This document shows, piece after piece, positions 35,396 to 45,583 of a stretch of DNA of 64,000 nt (positions within the stretch are counted from its first letter, which is position 1; each line of letters opens with the position of its first letter). The notes under the pieces were generated by a model. That model worked only from the letters and a program-made list of their open reading frames with translations. It was not told where the DNA came from and did no database searches. The stretch covers positions 744,001-808,000 of the forward strand of contig NZ_SRYR01000001.1 in assembly GCF_004794105.1 (NCBI RefSeq). The letters run 5' to 3'. Both the position numbers and the translations under genes were made by a program. Source of the stretch: Clostridium sartagoforme (GTDB taxonomy: Bacteria; Bacillota; Clostridia; Clostridiales; Clostridiaceae).

Positions 35396-35878
35396 ATGTT
35401 AAAGACTAAGGATTTTTATTTGCTAAAGGTTTATGATTTAAGGGGGAAGTACTTAGGGGTAATTGATGATGTATTTATAGATTTTAGTAATGGGTTAATA
35501 AAAGGATTTTCAATTTCTAACTATAAGTTTTTTAGTAAGAAAAATTTTATTGAAGCTTCAAATATATTGACAATTGAAGATGTAATGATAATAAAGGAAT
35601 TAAGTATAAAAAAAGGGATATCTTTTAAAGAAATAAAAGATATTGACGTTAGAGATAGGAATAATAGCATACTAGGAATTTTAGAAGATTTAATTATAGA
35701 GAAAAGAGACTATTCAATTAAAGGACTAATTATTAGTTCAGGAATTTTTGATAGAATTTTTAAAGGGAAAGATATTTTACTGCATAAGGAGTGTATTTTA
35801 GGAGAAGATTTTATTTTGTACTATGGAAATAATGAGGTGAAACTAAAGACCCTTCCAAGAAAGAAAAGATATGTTTAG
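35396..35878 (+). CDS. PRC-barrel domain protein
   Basis: Protein of 160 aa with two tandem PRC-barrel-like halves: KVYDLRGKYLGVIDDVFIDF and VRDRNNSILGILEDLIIE. Such barrels bind proteins or RNA; no further function can be given. Ribosome binding site AGGAGGGTG. Its 3' end overlaps the next gene by 8 bp. Confidence 0.8.
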   Translation: MLKTKDFYLLKVYDLRGKYLGVIDDVFIDFSNGLIKGFSISNYKFFSKKNFIEASNILTIEDVMIIKELSIKKGISFKEIKDIDVRDRNNSILGILEDLIIEKRDYSIKGLIISSGIFDRIFKGKDILLHKECILGEDFILYYGNNEVKLKTLPRKKRYV

Positions 35879-36902
35879 TTATAAGAAAAATAAAAAAATA
35901 ATAAATTTCATAATATTAATCCTGTCAGTATTTCTAATATTTATACTTTATTTTAAGATCAAAACCATAAATAGTGTAGTAAATATTATTTTGATAAGCT
36001 TAATTTTTTCTTACTCATTAAAGCCAATACGAAATATTTTAACTGAAAGGATTAAACTAAATAAAAGAGCAGCATCTATATTTATTATTTTAGGGATATT
36101 TATAATTGTTGGAATATTTCTATATATATTAATTCCAAGCATATTAAAAGAGAGTAACAATATTGGTGATATTATTGGTAATATAGATGACTATATTGAT
36201 AGCTTATACTCTAAGCTTAAGATAAATGATATAGAATTCTTAAAAAATATATATGTGATTATAAATGAAAAATTAAATACTTTCTTGGTTACTTTTTCTG
36301 AGAGTTTTTTAACTAATATTTTAGAGGGAATCGAGAATATTATATCCTTAGCGATAATACCTATAGTTACTTATTATTTTTTAGTTGATGGGGAATTATT
36401 ATTTCATAAACTATTGCTTATACTGCCTACAGAAAAAAGAATAGTAATAAAAAAGGTTTTAACTCATATTGATAAAGTTTTAAGTAGATATATAGTAAGT
36501 CAGTTATTTTTATCTTTAATTATAGGCGTAATAACTAGTATAGCACTCCTTATTTTAGGAGTTAATTTTGCTATACCACTTGGGATATTCAATGGTATTC
36601 TTAATATAATACCTTATTTTGGTCCTATAATTGGTGGATTACCAGCTGTATTTGTAGCATTTATTTCTTCACCGAAGAAGGCTTTATTAACAGCCTTAGT
36701 TGTGTTTTTAATACAGCAGATAGAAGGAAATATATTATCTCCTAAAATAACAGGTGATAGTACTAATATGCATCCTATAATTATAATCATATTGCTTTTA
36801 ATAGGTGAAAAACTAGGAGGATTTGTAGGTATGATAATTGCAGTTCCTATTGGTGTAATAATAAAGGTTATTTATGAGGATATTAACGATTATTTATTTT
36901 AA
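35871..36902 (+). CDS. AI-2E family (PerM/YtvI-like) membrane permease
   Basis: Polytopic protein of 343 aa with about eight hydrophobic helices. The conserved regions FNGILNIIPYFGPIIGGLPA and QIEGNILSPKITGDS and the ending MIIAVPIGVIIKVIYEDI are diagnostic. The family includes TqsA and Na+/H+ antiporter-like members, so substrate is not assigned. Coupled to the PRC-barrel gene. Confidence 0.87.
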   Translation: MFSYKKNKKIINFIILILSVFLIFILYFKIKTINSVVNIILISLIFSYSLKPIRNILTERIKLNKRAASIFIILGIFIIVGIFLYILIPSILKESNNIGDIIGNIDDYIDSLYSKLKINDIEFLKNIYVIINEKLNTFLVTFSESFLTNILEGIENIISLAIIPIVTYYFLVDGELLFHKLLLILPTEKRIVIKKVLTHIDKVLSRYIVSQLFLSLIIGVITSIALLILGVNFAIPLGIFNGILNIIPYFGPIIGGLPAVFVAFISSPKKALLTALVVFLIQQIEGNILSPKITGDSTNMHPIIIIILLLIGEKLGGFVGMIIAVPIGVIIKVIYEDINDYLF

Positions 36903-36969
36903 AACAAAGTAATTGACATATATTAAGAAATAAACTATAATTTCATTGAAAATAAGAAAATTTAATATA

Positions 36970-37160
36970 TAGCTGTGAAGAGAATGAGTAAATATAATCT
37001 ATATATTCAGAGAGGAAGTGGATGGTGAGAACTTCTTATATAATATATTGAAGCTATCTTGGAGCTATTTAAACTAAGTGATGCAAATTTTTTATTTTGC
37101 ATAATTAGGGTGGTACCGCGGAATTTATGTTTTCGTCCCTTTTTTGGAGGGGCGGAAACT
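36970..37160 (+). promoter_or_regulatory. T-box leader of alaS (alanine specifier)
   Basis: Stem I closes through TAGCT (36970) and AGCTA (37063-37067). The distal motif GGATGGTGAGAA follows the AGAGAGG-like loop. The specifier-loop codon is GCT (Ala) at 37053-37055. The T-box AGGGTGGTACCGCG (37107-37120) pairs with uncharged tRNA ends, and the competing terminator is CGTCCCT/AGGGGCG (37134-37154) with a T-run. Transcription of alaS is expected to rise when tRNA-Ala is uncharged. Confidence 0.92.
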
Positions 37161-37226
37161 TTTTTTATTCTCTAGGAATTAAACTCACCTTTTATATATT
37201 AAAAAAGATAAAATGGAGGTAAGAAT

Positions 37227-39866
37227 ATGAAGTTTATAGGAACTAATGAGCTTAGAGAAGCTTATTTAAAATTTTTTGAAAGTAAAGATCATTTAAGATT
37301 AGAGAGTTTTCCTCTAGTTCCGAAAAATGATAAATCATTATTATTAATAAATGCAGGTATGGCTCCACTTAAGCCGTATTTTACTGGTCTTCAAGAACCA
37401 CCAAGAAAGAGAATTACTACATGTCAAAAGTGTATTAGAACTGGAGATATTGAAAATGTAGGTAAAACATCAAGACATGGTACTTTCTTTGAAATGCTTG
37501 GTAACTTTTCTTTTGGAGATTATTTTAAAGAAGAAATTATTCCTTGGTCTTGGGAGTTTATTACTGAAACACTACAAATACCTAAGGATAAATTATATGT
37601 TACTATTTATTTAGAAGATGATGAAGCATTTGATATTTGGTGTAAAAAAACAGATGTAGATCCAAATAGAATATTTAGATTAGGAAAAGAAGATAACTTC
37701 TGGGAAATAGGGGTTGGACCTTGTGGGCCGTGTACTGAAATTCACTTTGATAGAGGTGAAGGAGTTATTACTAATGTTGATGACTTTGTAAAGGCTAGTG
37801 ATGAAGATAGAGTAGTGGAATTCTGGAACTTAGTATTTACACAATTTGATAAGGATGAAGAAGGTAACTACAATAGATTAGCAAATCCTAATATAGATAC
37901 AGGAATGGGTCTTGAAAGAATAGCTACTATAATGCAAGGTGTAGATAATATATTTGAAATAGATACAGTTAAAAATATATTAAATAAAGTAGCAGAACTT
38001 TCTAATGTTAAGTATGGAGAAAACCCTTCAAAGGATGTTTCCCTTAGAATAATTACAGACCACGTTAAATCAGTAACTATGCTTATTTCAGATGGGGTTC
38101 AACCAAGTAATGAAGGAAGAGGATATGTATTAAGAAGACTTCTAAGAAGAGCTGCTAGACATGGAAGATTACTTGGAATTAAGGGATTATTCTTAACTGA
38201 AATAGTTGAATCCGTTGTTGCAAACTATGGCGATGCATACCCAGCATTAAAAGAAAATAAAGAGTATATTGAAAAAATAGTTTCTTTAGAAGAAGAAAGA
38301 TTTAATGAAACTATAGATTCAGGAATGGTTATTTTAAATGACTATATTGAAGAAATGAAAGCTTCGAATGAAGATGTATTAAAGGGAGAAAAAGCCTTTA
38401 AATTATATGATACTTATGGATTCCCTATTGAATTAACTGAAGAAATCTTAGAAGAAAAGGGACTTAAAGTAGACCATGAAGCTTTTAAAAAAGAAATGGA
38501 AGAACAAAGACAAAGAGCTAGAAGTGCTAGAGGAGAATCATCTTATATGGGAAGTGATGAAAGTCCAATTAATAAGATAGATGCTTCTATAAATACAGAA
38601 TTTGTTGGATATACAAATGTTGAAGTTAATTCAAATATAGTAATTTTAGCAAATGATAATGACTTTGTTTCAGAATTATCAAAAGGTGAAAAAGGTTATA
38701 TAGTTACTGAAAAAACTCCTTTCTATGCTGAAATGGGTGGTCAAGTTGGAGATAAGGGAACTATAAAAACTTCAACTGGTGAAGCTTACGTTTACGATAC
38801 TAAGAAAAATGTTGGAGGAAAAACTATTCACTATGTTAAGGTTAATGAAGGAACTATTAAAGTAAATGATGAAGCTACGCTTAAGATAGATTTAATAAGA
38901 AGAAGTTATATAGCTAAGAATCATACTGCAACACATATGTTACATGAAGCTTTAAAGCAAGTTGTAGGAAAGCATGTTAATCAAGCAGGTTCTTATGTTG
39001 ATGATGAAAGACTAAGATTTGACTTTGCTCACTTTAAGGCATTAACAGAAGAGGAAATTCAAAAGTTAGAAGACTTAGTTAACGTGAAAATTATGGAAGT
39101 CTTTAATGTGGATACTGATTTAATGACTTTAGATGAAGCTAAGGAATCAGGTGCTATGGCATTATTTGATGATAAGTATGGCGATAAAGTTAGAGTTGTA
39201 AGTGTTGGAGAATTCTCTAAGGAATTATGTGGTGGTACTCATGTTAACAATGCTGGTGAAATTGGTTTATTTAAAATAATTTCAGAAGCAGGGGTTGCAG
39301 CAGGGATTAGAAGAATAGAAGCTGTTACTGGAATAAATGCTATAAAATATCTTGAAGATAAGCAAAGATTGCTAAAAGAAGCTTGCACAGCATTAAAATG
39401 TGGTGAAAAAGATGTAGTTAAAAAGATTGTAGCTCAAGGTGCTGAAATTAAGGAAAAGGAAAAAGAAATTACAGAACTTAAAAGTAAGTTAGCTTCTGGA
39501 GTAGAAGATGAAATATTGACTTCAGTAAGAGAAATAAAGGGCGTTAAAGTAGCTTCTTATGGAGTTGAAGGTATAGATGGAAATGCTTTAAGAGATCTTG
39601 GAGATAAGGTTAGAAATAAATTATCAAGTGGTGTTGTAATACTATTTAGTAATGTAGGTGGTAAGGTTAACTTAATAGCTATGTCTACTAAGGATGTGCT
39701 AGATAAGGGTGTTCATTGCGGTAAGATAATTAAAGAAGTAGCTTCTATTGTTGGAGGCGGTGGTGGAGGAAGACCAGATATGGCGCAAGCTGGTGGTAAG
39801 AATCCAGAAAATATCAAAACAGCAGTAGAAAAAGCATATGAAGTAGTAGATTCTTTAGTAAAGTAG
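37227..39866 (+). CDS. alaS: Alanyl-tRNA synthetase
   Basis: Full-length enzyme of 879 aa. Class II core with [16 protein letters not shown] and [20 protein letters not shown]; the editing domain has the zinc-binding HTATHMLH and CGGTHV motifs; the C-Ala domain ends [16 protein letters not shown]. Ribosome binding site TGGAGG. Controlled by the alanine T-box just upstream. Confidence 0.97.
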   Translation: MKFIGTNELREAYLKFFESKDHLRLESFPLVPKNDKSLLLINAGMAPLKPYFTGLQEPPRKRITTCQKCIRTGDIENVGKTSRHGTFFEMLGNFSFGDYFKEEIIPWSWEFITETLQIPKDKLYVTIYLEDDEAFDIWCKKTDVDPNRIFRLGKEDNFWEIGVGPCGPCTEIHFDRGEGVITNVDDFVKASDEDRVVEFWNLVFTQFDKDEEGNYNRLANPNIDTGMGLERIATIMQGVDNIFEIDTVKNILNKVAELSNVKYGENPSKDVSLRIITDHVKSVTMLISDGVQPSNEGRGYVLRRLLRRAARHGRLLGIKGLFLTEIVESVVANYGDAYPALKENKEYIEKIVSLEEERFNETIDSGMVILNDYIEEMKASNEDVLKGEKAFKLYDTYGFPIELTEEILEEKGLKVDHEAFKKEMEEQRQRARSARGESSYMGSDESPINKIDASINTEFVGYTNVEVNSNIVILANDNDFVSELSKGEKGYIVTEKTPFYAEMGGQVGDKGTIKTSTGEAYVYDTKKNVGGKTIHYVKVNEGTIKVNDEATLKIDLIRRSYIAKNHTATHMLHEALKQVVGKHVNQAGSYVDDERLRFDFAHFKALTEEEIQKLEDLVNVKIMEVFNVDTDLMTLDEAKESGAMALFDDKYGDKVRVVSVGEFSKELCGGTHVNNAGEIGLFKIISEAGVAAGIRRIEAVTGINAIKYLEDKQRLLKEACTALKCGEKDVVKKIVAQGAEIKEKEKEITELKSKLASGVEDEILTSVREIKGVKVASYGVEGIDGNALRDLGDKVRNKLSSGVVILFSNVGGKVNLIAMSTKDVLDKGVHCGKIIKEVASIVGGGGGGRPDMAQAGGKNPENIKTAVEKAYEVVDSLVK

Positions 39867-40204
39867 TATTTATTGTTTAATTAGTTATCTATATTATGTA
39901 GTTTTATATAATTAAAAGTAAAGATAATTATTAAGTAAAGTAATGTGGCTTAAAGCATAGATTATTTAACATTTATAGTTAGTTAAAGCACGAATTTTAT
40001 TACTTAAAGTGGTTAGACATAAAATATATATAAATATTAAATAATAATATTTATTACAACTTATATACTTTTAAAGTTTTATGAGTTATAATATAATTAA
40101 TTTAAGAAACCTTGTATAGAATTAAAAGTATATGAAATACTATAACTAGGAAACTATTAACTAAATATAAGTAAGGAGGTGGAGCTGCGATTTGCAGTGA
40201 TTGT
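39867..40204 (+). promoter_or_regulatory. AT-rich gap upstream of ireB
   Basis: 338 bp without a gene. It contains one copy of a 16-bp repeat (40052-40067, - strand). Near its end lies the ireB Shine-Dalgarno AAGGAGG (40173-40179) and a small hairpin GCTGC-GATTT-GCAGT (40184-40198) between that site and the start codon. No terminator or convincing promoter was recognised. Confidence 0.45.
40052..40067 (-). repeat. 16-bp intergenic repeat, copy 3
   Basis: The - strand reads TATATAAGTTGTAATA, identical to the copies at 22810 and 31810. Confidence 0.5.
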
Positions 40205-40462
40205 ATGAATAATAACTTAGATCAAACAATGCAGTTTAATTTAAGCATCAACAAAGGAGATTTGACTAAATCAATACTAACAGATGTTTATAATGCGTTA
40301 CAAGAAAAAGGTTATAATCCAGTAAACCAACTAGTTGGATATCTTATTTCAGGTGATCCTTCTTACATTACAAGCTACAACGGAGCAAGAGCTTTACTAA
40401 GAAAACTTGAAAGAGACGAAATTCTTGAGGAAGTTATAAAATCTTATTTAGAAATAAAATAA
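40205..40462 (+). CDS. ireB: IreB family (UPF0297) regulatory phosphoprotein
   Basis: Protein of 85 aa matching IreB/Yrz[41 protein letters not shown] and [19 protein letters not shown]. In Enterococcus IreB is phosphorylated by the Ser/Thr kinase IreK, at N-terminal Thr residues. ATG 40205 is the only start in frame; the Shine-Dalgarno is 25 nt away, bridged by a hairpin. It heads the usual ireB-ruvX-DUF1292 block. Confidence 0.93.
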   Translation: MNNNLDQTMQFNLSINKGDLTKSILTDVYNALQEKGYNPVNQLVGYLISGDPSYITSYNGARALLRKLERDEILEEVIKSYLEIK

Positions 40463-40490
40463 AGAGTGCCCGTTAATTCGGGCACTCTTT
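40461..40490 (+). terminator. Hairpin between ireB and ruvX
   Basis: AAAGAGTGCCCG and CGGGCACTCTTT are perfect arms. The tail GTGTTT is a weak T-tract, so this is probably a partial terminator or mRNA-processing hairpin; it ends 18 bp before ruvX. Confidence 0.6.
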
Positions 40491-40507
40491 GTGTTTAAGG
40501 AGATAAA

Positions 40508-40924
40508 ATGAGGATATTAGGTTTAGATATCGGCTCAAAAACAATAGGAGTTGCTATAAGTGATCCATTAGGATGGACTGCGCAAGGGATTACTACTATA
40601 AGAAGGAGTAAGAAAGAAAAAGATCTTGAGGATATAAAAAAGATTTGTACTGAATATTCTGTAGAAACAATAGTAATTGGTCTTCCTAAAAATATGAATG
40701 GAACTATAGGAGAATCTGGCGAAAAGGTTCAAGAGTTTTCAGAGCTTATAAAGGAATACACTGGAGTTAAGGTTGAAATGTGGGATGAGAGACTTACTAC
40801 AGTAGCTGCTCATAAAGCTATGTTAGAGGCTGATTTATCAAGAGGAAAGAGAAAGAAAATAGTAGATAAAATTGCAGCAATTTACATACTTCAAGGTTAT
40901 TTAGATAGACTAAGTAATAAATGA
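40508..40924 (+). CDS. ruvX: RuvX/YqgF, Holliday junction resolvase-like RNase H fold protein
   Basis: Protein of 138 aa: [20 protein letters not shown] holds the first catalytic Asp; [27 protein letters not shown] and [18 protein letters not shown] complete the active site. In bacteria this family acts in 16S rRNA 5' processing and possibly recombination. Ribosome binding site AAGGAG. Confidence 0.93.
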   Translation: MRILGLDIGSKTIGVAISDPLGWTAQGITTIRRSKKEKDLEDIKKICTEYSVETIVIGLPKNMNGTIGESGEKVQEFSELIKEYTGVKVEMWDERLTTVAAHKAMLEADLSRGKRKKIVDKIAAIYILQGYLDRLSNK

Positions 40925-41001
40925 TTTTTGAATTTCAATTGAAAATTATTATTGACAAGTTTAAAGGTAAAAATTACAATTATAAAAAAGGAGTTTATTT
41001 T

Positions 41002-41274
41002 ATGGATAAAGATTTAAAGCAATTAGAATTATATGATGAAGATGGAAACTTAGTAAAATTAAATGTAGTAGCATTTTTTGATATAGTTAACCCAGAGACA
41101 GAAGAAAAGAGTGAGTATGTTATAGTTTATGACAATGATTATACTGAAGAAGATGTCTTTGCGTTAAAGGTAGGAGTAGATGAAGATGGAGATGATTTAC
41201 TTATACCTATAGATGATGAAGTAGAACTTGCAGCAGTGCAAGAAGCATATGATACTATTTTTTCAGAAGAATAG
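41002..41274 (+). CDS. DUF1292 (UPF0473, YrzB-like) protein
   Basis: Acidic protein of 90 aa. ATG 41002 is chosen because AAAAGGAG lies at 40986-40993; the open frame extends to 40921 without a site. Signature: LELYDEDGNLVKLNVVAFFD and LKVGVDEDGDDLLIPIDDEVE. Conserved third member of the ireB-ruvX-yrzB block, function unknown. Confidence 0.9.
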   Translation: MDKDLKQLELYDEDGNLVKLNVVAFFDIVNPETEEKSEYVIVYDNDYTEEDVFALKVGVDEDGDDLLIPIDDEVELAAVQEAYDTIFSEE

Positions 41275-41306
41275 TAAATAAAAAAGTAAAGAAAGGGGTG
41301 TTGAGT

Positions 41307-41777
41307 GTGGAACATTCAAATAGTGTAGATTTTAATGTCTTAAAGGAAGACTTAAAACAAAAAGGATATAAATTGACGCCTCAAAGAAGAGCCATAGTAG
41401 ACACTATTATTGAAAAGGAAGGCGAGCATTTAACTGCAGAAGAAATATATGATGAGGTAAAGAAAAACTGCCCAGAGATAGGTTTAGCAACTGTATATAG
41501 AACTATAATCTTATTAGAAGAGTTAGGAGTTATATGCAAGCTTGATTTAAATGATGGTTGTAGTAGATATGAACTAGTTCGTAAAGATGAAGGGCATAGG
41601 CACCATCACTTAGTTTGTAATGAGTGCAAATGTGTAATAGAAGTGCAAGATGACCTTTTAGATGAATTAGAGGAAGAGGTTGAAAGATCTCATGGATTTA
41701 AGATCTTAGATCATAGCGTTAAATTCTTTGGTATTTGTAGAAAATGTCAAAGTAAAATGGATTTAAAAGAAAATTAA
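41307..41777 (+). CDS. fur: Fur-family metalloregulator
   Basis: Protein of 156 aa. GTG 41307 is preferred because AAAGGGG lies 9 nt upstream; GTG 41298 and TTG 41301 are too near or inside it. The winged helix LTPQRRAIVDTI and IGLATVYRTIILLEELG precede the metal sites HRHHHLVCNECKCVIEV and a C-terminal CRKC pair for structural zinc. The sequence fits Fur better than Zur, but PerR cannot be fully excluded. Confidence 0.85.
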   Translation: MEHSNSVDFNVLKEDLKQKGYKLTPQRRAIVDTIIEKEGEHLTAEEIYDEVKKNCPEIGLATVYRTIILLEELGVICKLDLNDGCSRYELVRKDEGHRHHHLVCNECKCVIEVQDDLLDELEEEVERSHGFKILDHSVKFFGICRKCQSKMDLKEN

Positions 41778-41849
41778 TAGGATGAAAGAGGGTGCTTTGT
41801 TTGAAAGCAACCCCTTGAATTACATATTTTAGAAGAAGGAGGGGGCATA

Positions 41850-43517
41850 TTGAAAAACGAGAAGGCAAAGGTTAGAATTATTCCTTTAGGTGGGATTAAT
41901 GAAATAGGTAAGAATATAACTGCGATAGAATATAAGGAAGATATAATAGTTATTGATTGCGGACTTAAATTCCCAGATGAAGATATGTTCGGTATAGATT
42001 TAGTTATACCAGATATAAGTTATTTATTAAAAAATAAAGAAAAGATTAGAGGAATATTTTTAACTCACGGGCATGAGGACCATATAGGGGCATTACCTTA
42101 TGTATTAAGACAATTAAATGTACCTGTATATGGAACAAAGCTTACTCTTGGAATAGTTGAGACAAAGCTTAAAGAGCATGGACTTTTAGGTTCAACGGAG
42201 CTTATTAGAGTAAAACCAAGAGATGTAATAAAATTAAATTCAGTATCTGTAGAGTTTATAAAAACAAACCATTCAATAGCAGATTCTGTTGCAATTGCAA
42301 TTCACACTCCACTTGGAGTAGTACTACACACAGGGGACTTTAAAATAGATTATACACCTATTGACGGGGAACCAATGGATTTTGCAAGATTTGCAGAAAT
42401 AGGAAAGAAGGGTGTATTAGCTATGATGGCTGACTCAACAAATGTTGAAAAGCCTGGATATACTTTATCTGAAAGAGTTGTAGGTGAAAGCTTTGCAAGA
42501 CTTTTTGCAAAGGCAAAAGGAAGAGTTATTGTTGCAACATTTGCATCTAATGTTCATAGAATACAGCAAATTATAGATGCGGCAAGTATGCATGGAAGAA
42601 AAGTTGCTGTATCAGGAAGAAGTATGGAAAATATAGTTGCTGTAGCTGCTGAACTTGGATATTTAGAATTTGAAAAAGATATACTAGTAGGTATAGATCA
42701 AATTAATAAATATAATAATGATAAAGTTGTTATAATAACTACAGGTAGTCAAGGTGAGCCTATGTCAGCACTTGCTAGAATGGCAAACTCTGAACATAGG
42801 AAGGTAAATATTGTAGAGGGAGATACAGTAATTATTTCTGCTACACCTATTCCTGGAAATGAAAAATTAGTTTCTAAAGTAATTAATAGATTATTCCAAA
42901 AGGGTGCAGAAGTAATTTATAAATCATTATCTGAAATTCACGTTTCTGGGCATGCTTGTCAAGAAGAATTAAAGCTTATGCAATGTTTAGTAAAACCAAA
43001 GTTCTTTATTCCAGTTCACGGGGAATATAGACATTTAAAACAACATGGTGAACTTGCTATATCTTTAGGAATGCCAGAAGGAAATGTAGTAATACCTGAA
43101 AATGGTGGAGTTATTGACGTTAATAGAAATAGTATCAGAAAAAATGGAACAGTGACTTCTGGACAGGTATTCGTTGATGGCTTAGGAGTTGGAGATGTTG
43201 GTAATATAGTATTAAGAGATAGAAAACACTTATCTCAAGATGGTATATTAACAGTAGTTGTAACACTATCTAAGGAAAATAATTCAATTATTGCAGGGCC
43301 AGATATTATTTCTAGAGGATTTGTATATGTTAGAGAATCAGAAAGATTAATGGACGAGGCTAAAGAAATAGTTAAGGAAACATTAAGAGAATGTGAAGAA
43401 AACAATATTACAGATTGGGCTAGCTTAAAGTCTAAAGTAAGAGATGATCTTAGATCATATTTATATGAAAAGACAAAGAGAAAACCAATGATTCTACCGA
43501 TTATAATGGAAATATAA
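41850..43517 (+). CDS. rnjA: Ribonuclease J
   Basis: Protein of 555 aa of the metallo-beta-lactamase/beta-CASP family. Zinc motif LTHGHEDHIGALPYV, beta-CASP signature and C-terminal HVSGHACQEEL and FIPVHGEYRHL. Performs 5'-3' exo- and endonucleolytic mRNA decay. The start is TTG 41850 with AAGGAGGGGG upstream. It lies 72 bp after fur. Confidence 0.93.
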   Translation: MKNEKAKVRIIPLGGINEIGKNITAIEYKEDIIVIDCGLKFPDEDMFGIDLVIPDISYLLKNKEKIRGIFLTHGHEDHIGALPYVLRQLNVPVYGTKLTLGIVETKLKEHGLLGSTELIRVKPRDVIKLNSVSVEFIKTNHSIADSVAIAIHTPLGVVLHTGDFKIDYTPIDGEPMDFARFAEIGKKGVLAMMADSTNVEKPGYTLSERVVGESFARLFAKAKGRVIVATFASNVHRIQQIIDAASMHGRKVAVSGRSMENIVAVAAELGYLEFEKDILVGIDQINKYNNDKVVIITTGSQGEPMSALARMANSEHRKVNIVEGDTVIISATPIPGNEKLVSKVINRLFQKGAEVIYKSLSEIHVSGHACQEELKLMQCLVKPKFFIPVHGEYRHLKQHGELAISLGMPEGNVVIPENGGVIDVNRNSIRKNGTVTSGQVFVDGLGVGDVGNIVLRDRKHLSQDGILTVVVTLSKENNSIIAGPDIISRGFVYVRESERLMDEAKEIVKETLRECEENNITDWASLKSKVRDDLRSYLYEKTKRKPMILPIIMEI

Positions 43518-43526
43518 TCTTTTAGG

Positions 43527-43555
43527 TTGACATTTCTTTATAATAATCTTAGAAT
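43527..43555 (+). promoter_or_regulatory. Candidate promoter before typA
   Basis: TTGACA, 17 bp and TAGAAT. It lies upstream of the hairpin at 43581-43613, so a transcript started here would meet a terminator within about 50 nt. Confidence 0.45.
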
Positions 43556-43580
43556 AAATATAGTTTTAATAAATCATTAG

Positions 43581-43613
43581 AAAATTGGATGCCTAGGTAT
43601 CCAATTTTATTTT
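43581..43613 (+). terminator. Terminator between rnjA and typA
   Basis: Perfect arms AAAATTGGAT and ATCCAATTTT with an eight-base loop, tail ATTTTGG. Ends rnjA and possibly attenuates transcripts from the promoter at 43527. Confidence 0.75.
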
Positions 43614-43669
43614 GGAAAAAATAATTTATAGGTTTACATTGATGAAGAAACCTTATTGGAGGAAATTTA

Positions 43670-45496
43670 ATGAATTTAAGTAGTAGAGAAGATATTAGAA
43701 ATATTGCTATAATAGCGCACGTTGACCACGGAAAAACTACATTAGTTGATGCTTTATTAAGAGGTAGTCATATTTTTAGAACAAATGAAAAAGTTGAAGA
43801 AAGAGTAATGGACTCTAACGATTTAGAAAAAGAAAGAGGAATAACTATTCTTTCTAAGAATACAGCACTTATGTATAACGATGTTAAAATTAACGTTGTT
43901 GATACTCCAGGACATGCTGATTTCGGTGGAGAAGTTGAACGTGTTCTTAAGATGGTTGACTCTGTATTATTAGTAGTTGACTCATATGAAGGACCAATGC
44001 CACAAACAAAGTTCGTTTTAAAGAAAGCTTTAGAATTAGGTCTTAAACCTATAGTTGTTATTAATAAAATAGACAAACCAAATGCTAGACCAGAAGTAGT
44101 TATAGATGAAGTATTTGAACTGTTTATAGAGCTTGGTGCAGATGATGATCAATTAGATTTCCCAATAATCTATGCATCAGCTAGAGAAGGTTTTGCAAGA
44201 TATAATGTAGAAGATACAAATAATGATATGGTGCCATTATTTGACACTATAATAGATAATGTTGAACCTCCAAAGGGAGAATTAGATGGACCATTCCAAA
44301 TGCTTGTTACTACTTTAGATACTAATGAGTATGTAGGAAGAATAGCAATTGGAAAGATTCATAGAGGTAGAGTTAAAAAGAATCAACAAGTTGCATTAGT
44401 TAGACAAGATGGAAGCACTTCAAACTACAAAGTTTCAAGTATATTTACATATAATGGTTTAAATAGAGAAGACGCACAAGAAGCTGCACTAGGAGATATT
44501 ATTGCATTAAGTGGTATTCCTGATTGTAATATAGGGGAAACTATAGCAGATGCTTTAAATCCAGAAGCTCTACCATTTGTTGAAATTGATGAGCCAACAT
44601 TAAGCATGAACTTTATGGTTAATGACTCTCCATTTGCTGGAAAAGAAGGTGATTTTGTTACTTCAAGACATTTAAGAGATAGATTATTAAAAGAACTTGA
44701 AACTAACGTAAGTTTAAGAGTTAATGAAATATCACCAGATTGTTTTGAAGTTTCAGGAAGAGGAGAACTTCACTTATCAATTTTAATAGAAACTATGAGA
44801 AGAGAAGGATATGAATTCCAAGTTTCAAAGGCAAGCGTTATTTTAAAAGAGGAAAATGGTAAAAAATTAGAGCCGATGGAATACTTAACAATTGATGTTC
44901 CAGAAGAATTTATGGGACCTGTTATGGAAAAACTTGGGCCAAGAAAAGCCGAAATGGTTAATATGACTTCAGCGGTTAATGGATATACAAGATTAGAATT
45001 CGTTATACCTGCAAGAGGATTAATTGGATTTAGAAATGAGTTTATGACTGATACTAAAGGTAATGGTATAATGAACCACGTATTCCATAGTTATGATAGC
45101 TATAAAGGAGAACTTCCAGGAAGAAGTAGAGGATCTATTTGTTCATTCGAAGAAGGAGAAGCTATAGCTTATGGATTATTCAATGCACAAGAAAGAGGAA
45201 CATTATTTATAGGGTCAGGAGTGCCTGTTTACCAAGGTATGATAGTTGGAGAATGTTCTAGAGCGGAAGATATAGATATAAATATATGTAAGGGTAAAAA
45301 GCTTACAAATACTAGAGCATCAGGTTCTGATGATGCAGTAAAGCTTACACCACCAAGACAAATGTCATTAGAACAATGTCTTGAATTTATAAATGCAGAT
45401 GAATTAGTAGAAGTAACTCCAGAAAACATAAGAATGAGAAAGAGAATTTTAGATTCAGCAGAAAGAAGAAGAATAGTAAGTAGAAATAAAAAATAA
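43670..45496 (+). CDS. typA: TypA/BipA ribosome-associated GTPase
   Basis: Translational GTPase of 608 aa. G1 IIAHVDHGKTTLVDAL, G2 ERGITI, G3 DTPGHADFGGEVERV, G4 NKIDKPNARP; the C-terminal part has PARGLIGFRNEFMTDTKG, the BipA-specific region. Assists ribosome assembly and stress translation. Good GGAGG ribosome binding site. Confidence 0.96.
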   Translation: MNLSSREDIRNIAIIAHVDHGKTTLVDALLRGSHIFRTNEKVEERVMDSNDLEKERGITILSKNTALMYNDVKINVVDTPGHADFGGEVERVLKMVDSVLLVVDSYEGPMPQTKFVLKKALELGLKPIVVINKIDKPNARPEVVIDEVFELFIELGADDDQLDFPIIYASAREGFARYNVEDTNNDMVPLFDTIIDNVEPPKGELDGPFQMLVTTLDTNEYVGRIAIGKIHRGRVKKNQQVALVRQDGSTSNYKVSSIFTYNGLNREDAQEAALGDIIALSGIPDCNIGETIADALNPEALPFVEIDEPTLSMNFMVNDSPFAGKEGDFVTSRHLRDRLLKELETNVSLRVNEISPDCFEVSGRGELHLSILIETMRREGYEFQVSKASVILKEENGKKLEPMEYLTIDVPEEFMGPVMEKLGPRKAEMVNMTSAVNGYTRLEFVIPARGLIGFRNEFMTDTKGNGIMNHVFHSYDSYKGELPGRSRGSICSFEEGEAIAYGLFNAQERGTLFIGSGVPVYQGMIVGECSRAEDIDINICKGKKLTNTRASGSDDAVKLTPPRQMSLEQCLEFINADELVEVTPENIRMRKRILDSAERRRIVSRNKK

Positions 45497-45583
45497 TAAA
45501 AATCTTTATTACTAAAAGGAAAAGTATTATAATAGGGTAAATAGTCTAAATTAGGCTATTTACTTTCTATGTAGGGGGTTTTT

